Assembly: GCF_002261355.1 (NCBI RefSeq)
Contig: NZ_NEVU01000002.1
Location: 682,001-746,000, forward strand
Length of the DNA stretch: 64,000 nucleotides
Direction: 5' to 3'
Origin: Bordetella genomosp. 12
Lineage (GTDB): Bacteria > Pseudomonadota > Gammaproteobacteria > Burkholderiales > Burkholderiaceae_B
Shown here one piece after another: positions 18,107-27,078 of the stretch. Positions within the stretch are counted from its first letter, which is position 1, and each line of letters starts with the position of its first letter. Under the pieces are notes generated by a model. It did no database searches, was not told the origin of the DNA, and was given only the letters and a program-made list of their open reading frames with translations. Both the position numbers and the translations under genes were made by a program.

Positions 18107-18564
18107 GTTGCCTCCGTCACACCCCCGGGGGGTACAACGGCGTCGCGGGGGTCGCAACGCCTTGTTCATGCTGTGGTAAATGCATTTTGCGCCCCTGACT
18201 TGGAAAGTATCCTAGGGTTTTCCTGGGGCGTTTTCGCGCGGCCGCAACGCCGTTGCGCTGCCGCATGCGTGTGGGTTGCAACGCGTCAATGTCAGGGGGA
18301 CGGTTGCCTGGCCCGGGAAGACCGTGGCATAGCCGGCTCAGACCTGCCCATCGCGGGCCGAATTGGTGCGCTGCACTCGTGCATTGCGCAAATATTGCGC
18401 AATGTAGCAAGGGGTACGGCCGTGTTGCGAGACGGCCTCGCCGGCGGTTGCACGGCCCGTTTGCGTGTCATCACCACGCCAAGTGCAGGGAAATGTGTTT
18501 CAGCCCCCCGCAAGGCGGCGGAAGCGGGCATGATATGTTCTGCGCTTTTCGTTTCGAGGTTCAG
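18107..18564. other. Intergenic region with a 23-bp palindrome
   Basis: I see no convincing gene in these 458 bases. The region separates two divergent small genes. It holds a perfect inverted repeat at 18382-18404: half-sites CATTGCGCAA and TTGCGCAATG with ATA between. It looks like a repressor operator, but no regulator gene is adjacent. Confidence 0.55.
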
Positions 18565-18777
18565 ATGGCACGGCACGCGTTTCAACAAGGGGAGTTGGCC
18601 TATTGGCTGCAAATCATCGCCGAACAGGGCGACGCGGCGCAGGTGCCTGAGAACTTTGCCGAGGCGTTGTTGACGCTGCGCTGTGTCGAGCGCGGCCGTG
18701 AGGGCCAGCTGGTGATCACGGAGAAAGGCAAGCTGGCGCTCCACATGGAAGGGCCGGGAGCGATTCATCGCGCTTAA
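18565..18777 (+). CDS. Small hypothetical protein
   Basis: A 70-residue basic protein (MARHAFQQGELAYWLQIIAEQGDAA...) starting at ATG 18565 after GAGG. The pattern of a helical first half and a short beta hairpin (GQLVITEKGKLAL) suggests a winged-helix-like fold of the kind found in small regulators. No family recognised. Confidence 0.6.
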   Translation: MARHAFQQGELAYWLQIIAEQGDAAQVPENFAEALLTLRCVERGREGQLVITEKGKLALHMEGPGAIHRA

Positions 18778-18929
18778 GGGGTATTGCGGAACACACTGTT
18801 GCGCAATCGGCTCGCCGGCCGGTTGAACTTGCAAGCATTGGGACAGTCCAAGTAGTACAGGCGGGAGTTTTCCGCCCTCCAACAAGACGGTCATCCGGCC
18901 GACTTGAAGCTAACTGGGAGGACGCCATT

Positions 18930-19142
18930 ATGCAGCTTCGCGACCAGGAAGTACTGATAGACCTGTCTACGGCCGCCATGGATACAGGCGGCTATGGGGT
19001 ATTGCTTACCGTGACGGCCGAAGGCGGCACCGAGATAGACGCCGCGTTTTCTTACCTGGGCCCGTGCACGTCACTGGATGAAGCACGCGATAGAGCGGAG
19101 TCTTTCGCGCAGGATTGGCTGAGCGAAAACATATATCGTTAA
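18930..19142 (+). CDS. Small hypothetical acidic protein
   Basis: A 70-residue acidic protein (MQLRDQEVLIDLSTAAMDTGGYGVLLTVTAEGG...) with a good ribosome site, GGGAGG, 8 bases before the ATG. The predicted pattern is beta-beta-alpha, ending DEARDRAESFAQDWLSEN. No family recognised. Confidence 0.65.
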   Translation: MQLRDQEVLIDLSTAAMDTGGYGVLLTVTAEGGTEIDAAFSYLGPCTSLDEARDRAESFAQDWLSENIYR

Positions 19143-19272
19143 TCTTCCCAACCCTCAACGACGCCAAGGGCCGGCCACATACCGTGGACCGGCCCGCGTC
19201 GCTTCTGGGGATCGCTGCTGGACTTGGGTTATTCTGCTGGTCGGCCGCGACGCACTCTTTTTGCCAGCAAGC

Positions 19273-20349
19273 ATGTCTCACTCTGATCTCGCCGATATTC
19301 AATCCCTTTTGCGCCAGCACTATAGCGATGTCGTGCTGCCCCTGTGGCTGAACGCGGGTTTCAATCCCGCCCTCGGCTTGCCCTACGAAGCGGTGGACGA
19401 CACCAGTTCGCGCCCTTTGCCGGTGGCGCGATACCGGGCCATGGCCTGTGCGCGGCAGATCTTCATCTACGCCCGCGCGCCGCAGGGTCAGGAGCATGCG
19501 GGCCGTTTGTTCGACACCTTGCAGCGGGTGTTCCGCAATCCGGCCGGCGGCTGGTTCTACAGCGTGGACGCCGCGGGGCAGCCCCTGGATGACACGCAGG
19601 ATCTCTACACGCATGCCTTCATCGTGCTGGCCTGCGCCGTGTATTTCGAGCGCACCCGGCGCAGCGACGCCCACAAGCTGCTGCTGGCCACGGTGCGCGA
19701 TATCGAAAGCCGTTTCCGCGACGCGCAGGGGTGTTACATCGCCGCACGGGCAGCAGATGGCACGCTCCTGCGCGGCCGCGAGCAGAATCCCGTCATGCAT
19801 TTGACCGAGGCCTATCTGGCGGCGGCGGCATTGGCCGAACCCGCCTGGTTCGCGCAACGGCTGCGCGAACTCGCGCAGCAGGTGTTCGATGTTTACGTCG
19901 ATGCCGGCAGCCATTGCATTCTCGAGCTTGCCCGTGGCGAGGCGAACAACCGCATCGAACCGGGTCATCAGTTCGAGTGGTACGCCCTGTTGGCCAGCGC
20001 GCCCGAGGTGTTTGCCGGGTTGGAGCTGGCCGCGGTGGTGCCGCGCGCCGCTGCCTGGGCCGAGGCCCGGGGCGTGGCGGCGCAGACGTGTGGCGTGAGC
20101 GCGGCGCTGGCGCTGGATGGCAGCATCATCGATGACCAGCAGCGTATCTGGGCGCAGACCGAGTACGCGCGCTATCTGGCGCTGGTGGCCAGCCCGCAGC
20201 GGCTGCGGCAATTGCAGGCCTTGCGCGGGCGGTTTCTGCACGCCGGCGGCTGGCACGAAGTGTTGGGCCCGGAGGGCGAGGTCCTGCGGCGCGACATGCC
20301 GGGCACGACGCCTTATCACCTGTTTACCGGCTACGTCAGCGTCGATTGA
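19273..20349 (+). CDS. AGE-family sugar epimerase/isomerase
   Basis: A 358-residue alpha/alpha-barrel enzyme of the N-acylglucosamine 2-epimerase family. Expected blocks are VARYRAMACARQIFIYARA near the N-terminus, DLYTHAFIVLACAVYFE, NPVMHLTEAYLAAAAL, the catalytic-loop PGHQFEWYALLA, and a C-terminal WHEVLGPEGEVLRRDMPGTTPYHLF. Family members interconvert mannose/fructose/glucose or N-acylsugars. The mannose isomerase (YihS-like) branch is possible; the substrate is not readable. The start ATG 19273 was chosen over a TTG four codons earlier. It is monocistronic. Confidence 0.87.
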   Translation: MSHSDLADIQSLLRQHYSDVVLPLWLNAGFNPALGLPYEAVDDTSSRPLPVARYRAMACARQIFIYARAPQGQEHAGRLFDTLQRVFRNPAGGWFYSVDAAGQPLDDTQDLYTHAFIVLACAVYFERTRRSDAHKLLLATVRDIESRFRDAQGCYIAARAADGTLLRGREQNPVMHLTEAYLAAAALAEPAWFAQRLRELAQQVFDVYVDAGSHCILELARGEANNRIEPGHQFEWYALLASAPEVFAGLELAAVVPRAAAWAEARGVAAQTCGVSAALALDGSIIDDQQRIWAQTEYARYLALVASPQRLRQLQALRGRFLHAGGWHEVLGPEGEVLRRDMPGTTPYHLFTGYVSVD

Positions 20350-20444
20350 GTCCCTCCGGTACAGGCCAGGCGCAGGCCTCTGTTACTGGAAAGCTCGTGT
20401 TGTGGCTATCCCTTACAATTTGGTAATTATTGAAGAGGGAAGCC

Positions 20445-20660
20445 ATGAGCGTGATGTGTCCTGCGTGTCAGTCGATTCAACCGGGGCTTTCTGGTGTGAT
20501 ACCGCACCAGCAGTTGGGTCATCAGGGGTATACGCAAGCAACGCAGCGAGGGCGGGAGACCCATCGCGAAGATCATTTCCGTTGCATTGAGTGCGACGCC
20601 AAGTGGCTGCGCGAGACGGACAGGTGGGGCGTGGATCTGGGGTTTCGCCTGGCGCCCTGA
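20445..20660 (+). CDS. Small zinc-ribbon-like protein
   Basis: A 71-residue protein with two CxxC pairs, CPAC near the N-terminus and CIEC near residue 48, spaced as in a zinc ribbon; it ends KWLRETDRWGVDLGFRLAP. The start ATG 20445 follows GAGGGA. Function unknown. It converges on the Rieske gene six bases away. Confidence 0.65.
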   Translation: MSVMCPACQSIQPGLSGVIPHQQLGHQGYTQATQRGRETHREDHFRCIECDAKWLRETDRWGVDLGFRLAP

Positions 20661-20666
20661 GCCCTT

Positions 20667-21032
20667 TCATAGCGGCTGGATCTTGCCCGCCGGCAGCCAG
20701 TAGACCGCGCCGTCGCGTTCCTCGACCATCAGGGCGGTCAGGCGGCTGTTTCTGCCTGCGCCGCCGGCGCATACGCCGGTGTCCGGTTGAAACGTGGCCC
20801 CGTGCCGCGCGCACATGAGCAGATCGCCCGCGCGCGTGAAAAAACTGTTTTCCCAGTCCATCTCGACGCCGACATGCGTGCAGCGGTTGAGATAGCCATA
20901 GACCTTGTCCTGATAGCGGACAAAAAAGACGGTGGTCTGGCCCGCGCCGTCGGTAACGGGCAGTTTGACCCCTGGCCCGCCATTGACCAGGGATTGCGCG
21001 TCGCATACGCGCACGGCGGTCGGTTCAGACAT
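20667..21032 (-). CDS. Rieske [2Fe-2S] ferredoxin-like protein
   Basis: A 121-residue single-domain Rieske protein. The cluster ligands are in CTHVGVEMDW (C-x-H) and CARHGATF (C-x2-H). It lacks a membrane anchor or catalytic domain, so it is probably a soluble electron carrier like those serving oxygenases, or a maturation accessory. ATG 21032 begins the conserved region. The next gene upstream is an ATM1-type ABC exporter, 53 bases away on the same strand; the order suggests an iron-sulfur or heavy-metal theme (inference). Confidence 0.88.
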   Translation of the reverse strand: MSEPTAVRVCDAQSLVNGGPGVKLPVTDGAGQTTVFFVRYQDKVYGYLNRCTHVGVEMDWENSFFTRAGDLLMCARHGATFQPDTGVCAGGAGRNSRLTALMVEERDGAVYWLPAGKIQPL

Positions 21033-21085
21033 ACCGGCATTCCATAAGTGGGCAGGCGCCCATTTTGCCACGCGCAGGGACGGTT

Positions 21086-22906
21086 TCAGACCGCAATGGG
21101 AGCGCCGGATTCCTGCTGCCGGGCCCACAGGCTGGCATAAACCCCCTTGCGTGCCAGCAGGTCAGCGTGACGGCCCCGTTCCACCACCCGGCCCTCGCCC
21201 AGTACGATGATGTCGTCGGCATCGGCAACCGTGGACAGGCGGTGGGCGATGATGAGTGTGCTGCGCCCCTGGCTGACCTCGCGCAGATTGTCCTGGATCT
21301 CGCGCTCGGTGTGCGAGTCCAGCGCGCTGGTGGCCTCGTCGAAAAGAAAGATGCAGGGATTCTTGAGGATGGTGCGGGCGATCGCCACGCGCTGCTTCTC
21401 GCCGCCGGACAGCTTCAGCCCACGCTCGCCGACGACGGTGTCATAGCCCTCCGGCATGCCCATGACGAGGTCGTGGATATGCGCCAGGCGGGCGGCTTGA
21501 TGCACCTGGGCTTCGCTGGCTTCGGGGCGGCCGTAAGCGATGTTGTAGCGGATCGTGTCGTTAAAGAGCACGGTGTCCTGAGGCACGACGCCGATGGCAG
21601 CGCGCAGGCTGGTCTGGCGGACCGTGCGGATGTCCTGCCCGTCGATCAGGATGGCGCCCTGTTTGACGTCGTAGAAGCGAAACAGCAGCCGCGCGAGGGT
21701 GGACTTGCCCGCGCCCGAGCTGCCCACCACGGCGACGGTCTTGCCCGCCGGGACCGTGAAACTCACGCCTTTGAGAATGGGGCGGCGCTCGTCATAGCCA
21801 AAACCCACATCGCGGAATTCGATCGTGCCGCCCTGCAGCCGCAGGTCGGGCGCGGCGGGTTGATCGGCCACTTCGCGGTCCTGGCCCAGCAATTCGAACA
21901 TGCGCTCCATATCGATGAGCGCCTGCTTGATCTCGCGGTAGATGAAACCGAAGAAACTCAGCGGGTCATAGAGCTGCAGCAGATAGGTATTGACCAGCAC
22001 GAAGTCGCCCAGCGTGTAGCGGCCCTGGGCGATGCCTTGAGCCGCCATCCACATCACCACGGTCAGGCCGGCCGAGATGATGAGCGCCTGGCCGATGTTC
22101 AGGATGGACAGGCTGACCTGGCTGCGCACGGCGGCGCGCTCGTAGCTGCGCAAGGACGCGTCGTAGCGCCGCGCTTCGTGCTCTTCATTGCCGAAGTACT
22201 TGACCGTTTCATAGTTCAGCAGGCTTTCGACCGCCTTGGTGTTGGCCTGAGAGTCTGTTTCGTTCATCTCGCGCCGGAACTTGGCGCGCCACTCCGTGAC
22301 GATGAGGGTGTAGGCCAGATACAGCGTGACCGTCAGGCCCGTGGCCAGCGCCAGCCAGCCGTCGAACATCTTCCAGAGCACCACGCACACCAGGCCGATC
22401 TCGAAGAACGTCGGCAGTACGTTGAACAGCAGAAAGGTCAGCAGGGTCTGGATGCCTTTGGTGCCGCGCTCGATGGCGCGCGTCAGCCCGCCTGTCTGGC
22501 GTTCGAGGTGAAAACGCAGCGCCAGTCCGTGCAAGTGCCGGAAGATCTGCAGACCCACGGCGCGGATGGCGTGCTGCGCCACGCGCGCGAAGATCGCATC
22601 GCGCAACTCCGAGAACAGCAGCGACAGCACGCGCGCGGCGCCATAGGCCAGGATCAGCCCGACCGGCACGACCAGCTTGCCCGGCGTGCCCTGGCCCAGC
22701 GCGTCGATGGCCTGCTTGTACAGAATGGGTACGTAGACGAGCGCGGCCTTGGCGATGATGAGGCTGAGCACGGCCAGCACGACGCGCGCTTTCAGGCCCG
22801 GACGGCCAGGCGGCCACAGATAGGGCAGCAGCGTGCGGATCGTGGCCAGGCTACCACGCGGCATAGGGGAAAGAGGGGCGGACATTGTGGGGCGGGGGCG
22901 CGGCAT
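21086..22906 (-). CDS. ATM1/HMT1-type ABC exporter
   Basis: A 606-residue half-transporter with an N-terminal six-helix membrane domain (from about residue 25; contains YFGNEEHEARRYD, typical of ATM1/HMT1) and a C-terminal ATPase: Walker A VGSSGAGKST, Q-loop VVPQDTVLF, signature LSGGEKQRVAIARTILK, Walker B IFLFDEATSALD and switch IIAHRLST. Bacterial homologues export glutathione-linked metals or sulfur compounds. A second possible start is ATG 22885; neither has a good ribosome site. It may be co-transcribed with the Rieske gene. Confidence 0.92.
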   Translation of the reverse strand: MPRPRPTMSAPLSPMPRGSLATIRTLLPYLWPPGRPGLKARVVLAVLSLIIAKAALVYVPILYKQAIDALGQGTPGKLVVPVGLILAYGAARVLSLLFSELRDAIFARVAQHAIRAVGLQIFRHLHGLALRFHLERQTGGLTRAIERGTKGIQTLLTFLLFNVLPTFFEIGLVCVVLWKMFDGWLALATGLTVTLYLAYTLIVTEWRAKFRREMNETDSQANTKAVESLLNYETVKYFGNEEHEARRYDASLRSYERAAVRSQVSLSILNIGQALIISAGLTVVMWMAAQGIAQGRYTLGDFVLVNTYLLQLYDPLSFFGFIYREIKQALIDMERMFELLGQDREVADQPAAPDLRLQGGTIEFRDVGFGYDERRPILKGVSFTVPAGKTVAVVGSSGAGKSTLARLLFRFYDVKQGAILIDGQDIRTVRQTSLRAAIGVVPQDTVLFNDTIRYNIAYGRPEASEAQVHQAARLAHIHDLVMGMPEGYDTVVGERGLKLSGGEKQRVAIARTILKNPCIFLFDEATSALDSHTEREIQDNLREVSQGRSTLIIAHRLSTVADADDIIVLGEGRVVERGRHADLLARKGVYASLWARQQESGAPIAV

Positions 22907-23011
22907 TCAGGGCCGCCGGCTAGGGGAGATGTCCGAATTATCCCCTACGCAGCTATGATGGTCCTCGACACCGTCGCCAACGGAGGAGGCGGGACGATAC
23001 CGGGAGGTTGT

Positions 23012-23836
23012 ATGGCAACACGCGTTCCTGTCATGCCTTTGAACGATGGCAACGCCATGCCCCAGCTTGGGTTTGGCGTCTGGCAAGTCCCCAATGACGA
23101 GGCCGCCGCGGCGGTCACGGCGGCCTTGCAGGCAGGCTACCGATCGATCGACACCGCGGCCATTTACGGCAACGAGGTCGCCGTCGGCCAGGCCATCAGC
23201 GCCGCCGGCGGCGCACGCGATACGCTGTTCGTGACCACCAAGCTTTGGAATGACCGCCACCAGCACGCTCGGGCGGCACTGGAAGACAGCCTGGCCAAGC
23301 TGGGTCTGGCCTATGTGGATCTCTATCTCATTCATTGGCCCATCGCGGGCAGTTCGTCTTTCCTGGACGCCTGGCGCACGATGATAGCGCTGCGCGAGGC
23401 CGGCCTGACGCGGTCGATCGGCGTGTCCAATTTCACGCGGGAAAACCTGACGCTGCTGATGGAGTCGACCGGCGTGATTCCTGCGGTCAACCAGATCGAA
23501 CTGCATCCGGGGTTCGCGCAGCGCGAGTTGCGGGCCTTCCATGCCGATCATGGCATTGCCACCGAGTCCTGGAGCCCCTTGGGTCAGGGCGGCGCCTTGC
23601 ATGACGCCACCCTCAGCGCGATCGCGCATCGTTTGGGAAAAACGGCGGCACAGGTGATTCTGCGCTGGCATCTGCAAAGCGGCCTGATCGTGATCCCCAA
23701 GTCGGTGACGCCCTCGCGCATCAAGGCCAATATCGAGGTGTTCGATTTCGAACTCAGCAGTGAAGACATGCAGGCCATCGACGGCCTGTCCAATGGCAAA
23801 CGGCTGGGCCCCGACCCGGCTGTCTATAAGGGTTGA
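23012..23836 (+). CDS. Aldo-keto reductase (DkgA/DkgB-like)
   Basis: A 274-residue NADPH-dependent reductase of the AKR5/2,5-diketo-gluconate reductase type. It shows the catalytic Asp and Tyr in SIDTAAIYGNE, Lys in VTTKLWND, His in LIHWP, and the cofactor motif IPKSVTPSRIKANIEVFDFEL. The start ATG 23012 follows GGGAGG. Such enzymes reduce diketogluconate or small aldehydes such as methylglyoxal. A second, different AKR gene starts three bases after the stop, forming a two-gene operon. Confidence 0.92.
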   Translation: MATRVPVMPLNDGNAMPQLGFGVWQVPNDEAAAAVTAALQAGYRSIDTAAIYGNEVAVGQAISAAGGARDTLFVTTKLWNDRHQHARAALEDSLAKLGLAYVDLYLIHWPIAGSSSFLDAWRTMIALREAGLTRSIGVSNFTRENLTLLMESTGVIPAVNQIELHPGFAQRELRAFHADHGIATESWSPLGQGGALHDATLSAIAHRLGKTAAQVILRWHLQSGLIVIPKSVTPSRIKANIEVFDFELSSEDMQAIDGLSNGKRLGPDPAVYKG

Positions 23837-23839
23837 GAC

Positions 23840-24826
23840 ATGCAATACGTGAAATTGGGCAATACCGGCGTGAAGGTCTCGCGGCTGTGCCTGGGCTGCA
23901 TGACCTACGGCGATCCGCAGCGGGGCAAGCACGCCTGGACGCTGGATGAGGCGCAAAGCCGGCCGCTGCTGCGCCAGGCGCTGGACATGGGCATCAATTT
24001 TTTCGATACGGCCAACAGCTATTCGGATGGCTCCAGCGAAGAAATCGTCGGGCGTGCCTTGTGCGATTTCGTCAAGCGCGAGGACGTCGTCATCGCCACC
24101 AAAGTGTATTTTCCCGTCGGTGGGCATCGCGGCGGCTTGTCGCGCAAGGCCATCATGCGCGAGATTGATGCCAGCCTGGCGCGGCTGGGCACGGACTACG
24201 TGGATCTCTATCAGATCCACCGCTGGGACTATGCGACGCCCATCGAGGAAACCCTGGACGCGCTCAACGATGTCGTCCGCGCGGGCAAGGCCTTGTACAT
24301 CGGCGCTTCGTCCATGCATGCCTGGCAATTTGCCCGGGCCCTGTTTCTGTCGGAGCAAAAAGGCTGGGCGCGCTTTGTGACCATGCAGAACCACTACAAC
24401 CTGATGTACCGCGAAGAAGAGCGCGAGATGCTGGGTTTGTGCGCGGACCAGAAGATAGGCGTGCTGCCCTGGAGCCCCTTGGCGCGGGGCAAACTCACCC
24501 GGGATTGGGATGAGAGCAGCCAGCGGGCCGAGAGCGACGAGGTGCTGCAAAATATTTACCGTGCCACCGCCGAGTCGGACCGCCTGGTGGTGCAGGCGGT
24601 GGCGGATGTGGCGGCCGCGCGCGGCGTGCCGCGGGCGCAGGTCGCGCTGGCCTGGCTGCTGCATCAGCCGGGCGTGACCGCGCCCATCATCGGCGCCAGC
24701 CGGGCGGGCCATCTGCAGGATGCGCAGGCGGCCTTGGCGTTGAAGCTGGACGCGGCGGAAATCGAGCGTCTGGAGTCGGCCTATGTGCCGCATCCGGTGG
24801 CGGGCTTTACCGAGGCACGGCGCTGA
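23840..24826 (+). CDS. Aldo-keto reductase (YajO-like)
   Basis: A 328-residue reductase from the AKR11/YajO-like branch with MQYVKLGNTGVKVSRLCLGCMTYG, catalytic FDTANSYSDGSSEE, IATKVYFP and QIHRWDY, and cofactor-binding APIIGASRAGHLQDA. It is translationally close to the preceding reductase but from a different subfamily, so the pair does not look like a recent duplication. Probable roles are aldehyde detoxification or sugar-aldehyde reduction. Confidence 0.92.
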   Translation: MQYVKLGNTGVKVSRLCLGCMTYGDPQRGKHAWTLDEAQSRPLLRQALDMGINFFDTANSYSDGSSEEIVGRALCDFVKREDVVIATKVYFPVGGHRGGLSRKAIMREIDASLARLGTDYVDLYQIHRWDYATPIEETLDALNDVVRAGKALYIGASSMHAWQFARALFLSEQKGWARFVTMQNHYNLMYREEEREMLGLCADQKIGVLPWSPLARGKLTRDWDESSQRAESDEVLQNIYRATAESDRLVVQAVADVAAARGVPRAQVALAWLLHQPGVTAPIIGASRAGHLQDAQAALALKLDAAEIERLESAYVPHPVAGFTEARR

Positions 24827-24836
24827 CCCGCGCCAG

Positions 24837-24868
24837 ACGAACAAGCCCGCATGCGCGGGCTTGTTCGT
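24837..24868. terminator. Terminator after the AKR operon
   Basis: A perfect 14-bp inverted repeat (ACGAACAAGCCCGC, 4-nt loop, complement) lies 10 bases after the second reductase. The T run is short and interrupted. It also faces the end of the leftward 24881-25075 gene and may serve both. Confidence 0.8.
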
Positions 24869-24880
24869 TGAGAGGGCGCG

Positions 24881-25075
24881 CTAGGCGCGGGCTTTTTTGT
24901 CTTGCGGCCGCAGCCAGTACCAGCCGATGACCAGCAGGGGCCAGGTCAAGGCGGCCCAGGAGGCCCAGTGCCACAGGCCCGTGCCCAGCAGGGCGGCCAG
25001 CAGACCGAAAACCGCCAGCAGGCCGAGGTAGATGGGCGCGCCCCAAACGAACCAGAATTGTTGGCGGGGTGTCAT
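24881..25075 (-). CDS. Small two-helix membrane protein linked to PepSY
   Basis: A 64-residue membrane protein (MTPRQQFWFVWGAPIYLGLLAVFGLLAALLGTGLWHW...) with two hydrophobic segments and a basic tail (RPQDKKARA). Its start overlaps the stop of the PepSY gene by four bases. Similar small proteins follow PepSY-associated membrane proteins in siderophore-uptake loci, but I cannot assign a function. Confidence 0.75.
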   Translation of the reverse strand: MTPRQQFWFVWGAPIYLGLLAVFGLLAALLGTGLWHWASWAALTWPLLVIGWYWLRPQDKKARA

Positions 25076-26247
25076 GCGGGTTTTCCTTGCGGCGCGGCGG
25101 CCTGCTGATGTTTGCGTACGAGTTCGGCCACGCGCGCGTCGGTCGTTTTGCGGCGCGCGATCCAGAGATAGAGGCCGCTGGCCAGCACCACGATGGTGAT
25201 GAGGTCCAGGATGGCCCAGATGATTTTCAAGGGCAGGCCGCCATAGTCGCCGAAATGCAGGGGCCGGGAGACCTCCAGCGCCGTCAGGTACCACGGCATT
25301 TGCGCCACCTTGGCCAGCTCGCCGGTGGTGCCGTCGATCAGCACCGGGGTGTGCAGTTTGGAGGTCAGCGGCGTGTCGCCCCGCATCCAGACCGTGAAGT
25401 GCTGCGGACTGCCGTAAAGATTGCCGGGATAGGCCATGGAGGTGATCTTGGTGCCAGGCAGCGCCGCCAGCGCGTTGTCGGCCACGAGCTGGGGCGAAGC
25501 CAGCTGCTTGGGCACAGGCTTGCCTTGGTAGGGTTCCAGCAGGGCGGTCAGTTCGGTGGCTTGCCAGAGACGGAACAGGGGCGTGGACAGTTCATTGATG
25601 ACGCCGGTCAGCCCGACGACAAACGCCCAGACCAGGGTGACCACGCCGAGCAGATTGTGCAGGTCCAGCCATTTGATGCGGGTCGAACGGCCGGCGCGCA
25701 CCGTGCCGAATTCGAGCTTCTTCATGAAGGGGCCGTACAGCACGATGCCCGAGATGATGGCCACGCAGAACAGCAGGCCCATGAAGCCGAGAAAGAGTTC
25801 ACCCGCCAGGCCGGCATACAGATCCATGTGCAGGGCCAGCATGATGCCCATGAAGGAAAAACGGTCGGCACTGTAGAGCGGGCCATCGTGCAGTAGTTCG
25901 GCGCTGCGCACGTCCACGCGCACGGCATGCCCGCGCTCGGTGGACTTGGCCTGGTCGGGCGTCATGCCGACATAGGCCTGGGGTTCGTCCGGATCCAGAT
26001 AGAGATAATCGATCAGCTCATCGGGATACTGCGCGCGGGCGGTCGCGGCGATCTTGTCCAGGCTGGCCATGGGCGTGTCGGCCGGCATCTCGACGATGGG
26101 CTTGCCTTCGTCGAACAGATGCTCGATCTCCTCATGAAAGATGAGGGGCAGCCCGGTCACACAGATGATGAACAGGAAGAGGGTGCAGACCAGGCTGGTC
26201 CATTTATGGATCAGGTACCAGGTCTTGATTTTTGCGGCGGCGAGCAT
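25072..26247 (-). CDS. PepSY-associated TM helix protein (iron-regulated type)
   Basis: A 391-residue inner-membrane protein with about four membrane segments. The first is in IHKWTSLVCTLFLFIICVTGLPL; others are near FLGFMGLLFCVAIISGIVLYG, LGVVTLVWAFVVGLTGVI and LDLITIVVLASGLYLWIARR. PepSY-like segments lie in the periplasmic loops. The family often accompanies TonB-dependent iron-uptake receptors, and some members reduce ferric siderophores. No receptor is adjacent. An AT-rich element upstream could be a Fur site. Confidence 0.85.
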   Translation of the reverse strand: MLAAAKIKTWYLIHKWTSLVCTLFLFIICVTGLPLIFHEEIEHLFDEGKPIVEMPADTPMASLDKIAATARAQYPDELIDYLYLDPDEPQAYVGMTPDQAKSTERGHAVRVDVRSAELLHDGPLYSADRFSFMGIMLALHMDLYAGLAGELFLGFMGLLFCVAIISGIVLYGPFMKKLEFGTVRAGRSTRIKWLDLHNLLGVVTLVWAFVVGLTGVINELSTPLFRLWQATELTALLEPYQGKPVPKQLASPQLVADNALAALPGTKITSMAYPGNLYGSPQHFTVWMRGDTPLTSKLHTPVLIDGTTGELAKVAQMPWYLTALEVSRPLHFGDYGGLPLKIIWAILDLITIVVLASGLYLWIARRKTTDARVAELVRKHQQAAAPQGKPA

Positions 26248-26269
26248 GGCGCGAGCAGAAATTCCGAAA

Positions 26270-26293
26270 GATAATCAGGAATAATAGTTATTT
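26270..26293. promoter_or_regulatory. AT-rich Fur-like element, weak
   Basis: GATAATCAGGAATAATAGTT lies 25-45 bases upstream of the PepSY start, in an otherwise GC-rich region, and contains GATAAT- and ATAAT-like hexamers. It only partly matches a 19-bp Fur box. Its position fits a promoter or Fur operator for the PepSY gene. Confidence 0.3.
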
Positions 26294-26349
26294 GCAGGAT
26301 CATAGTTCAAGATTTCCGCCCTGGGCAGGGCAATGGTTTAATTCCCTTC

Positions 26350-27078
26350 ATGCTTGCCAGTCATCTTCCCGACGCCAGCGGGATTCTTCAGCTGGGCCCC
26401 AACCCCCGGGGCCGGGATCTCGCCGTGGGCGATATCCACGGCCATTTCGACCGCCTGCAGCAGGCGCTGGATGCTTTCGGCTTCGACCCGGCTCGCGACC
26501 GGCTTTTTTCCGTGGGCGACATGATCGATCGCGGGCCGGACAGCGAGGCGGCCGCCGATTGGCTGGACCAACCCTGGTTTTTCGCGGTGCAGGGCAATCA
26601 TGAGGATATGGCCGTGCGGCATGTCCGCAACGGGCAGGTCGATGTCGACAACTGGCGCCGATACGGGGGCGGATGGTTCCTGGATCTGCCCGCGCAGCGC
26701 CAGCGGGTGCTGGCGGCGCGCTATGAGGCGCTGCCCGTGGTGATCGCGCTGCAGACGGCGCAGGGCGTGGTGGGCCTGTTGCATGCGGACAGCCCGGTGC
26801 GCGATTGGTCGCGCCTGGCCGAGGCGATGCGGGACCATCGCCGGCGTTCACGCGCCCGGGCGCAGTGGTCGCGGGACCGGCTGAGCCAGGCAGATGCCGG
26901 CGGCGTGGCCAATGTCCGCGCGGTCGTGGCCGGGCATACGCCCGTGCCCGAGCCGGTCATCCTGGGCAATGTCTATCACATCGACACCGGCGGCTGGCAG
27001 GATGGCGGTTATTTCACCTTGCTGGAGCTGGGCAGCCTGAGCCTCTGGCCCAGGCCGGCGCGCGCAACCCCGCTATAA
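26350..27078 (+). CDS. Serine/threonine-type metallophosphatase
   Basis: A 242-residue calcineurin-like phosphatase with the ordered motifs AVGDIHGHFDRL, FSVGDMIDRGPDS, AVQGNHEDM and a late VVAGHTPVPEP, all dinuclear-metal ligands. Size and motifs match bacterial PrpA/PrpB or lambda-phosphatase-type enzymes, and also short ApaH-like hydrolases. Its 3' end overlaps the convergent mrcA gene by six bases. Confidence 0.9.
   Translation: MLASHLPDASGILQLGPNPRGRDLAVGDIHGHFDRLQQALDAFGFDPARDRLFSVGDMIDRGPDSEAAADWLDQPWFFAVQGNHEDMAVRHVRNGQVDVDNWRRYGGGWFLDLPAQRQRVLAARYEALPVVIALQTAQGVVGLLHADSPVRDWSRLAEAMRDHRRRSRARAQWSRDRLSQADAGGVANVRAVVAGHTPVPEPVILGNVYHIDTGGWQDGGYFTLLELGSLSLWPRPARATPL

Noticed and set aside
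21065-23011. Long in-frame upstream extension of the first aldo-keto reductase
   Set aside because: It is antisense to the ABC exporter; the family-length start at 23012 has a good ribosome site.
22907-24844. Minus-strand open frame of 645 codons
   Set aside because: It is antisense to the two aldo-keto reductase genes, which have complete catalytic motifs.
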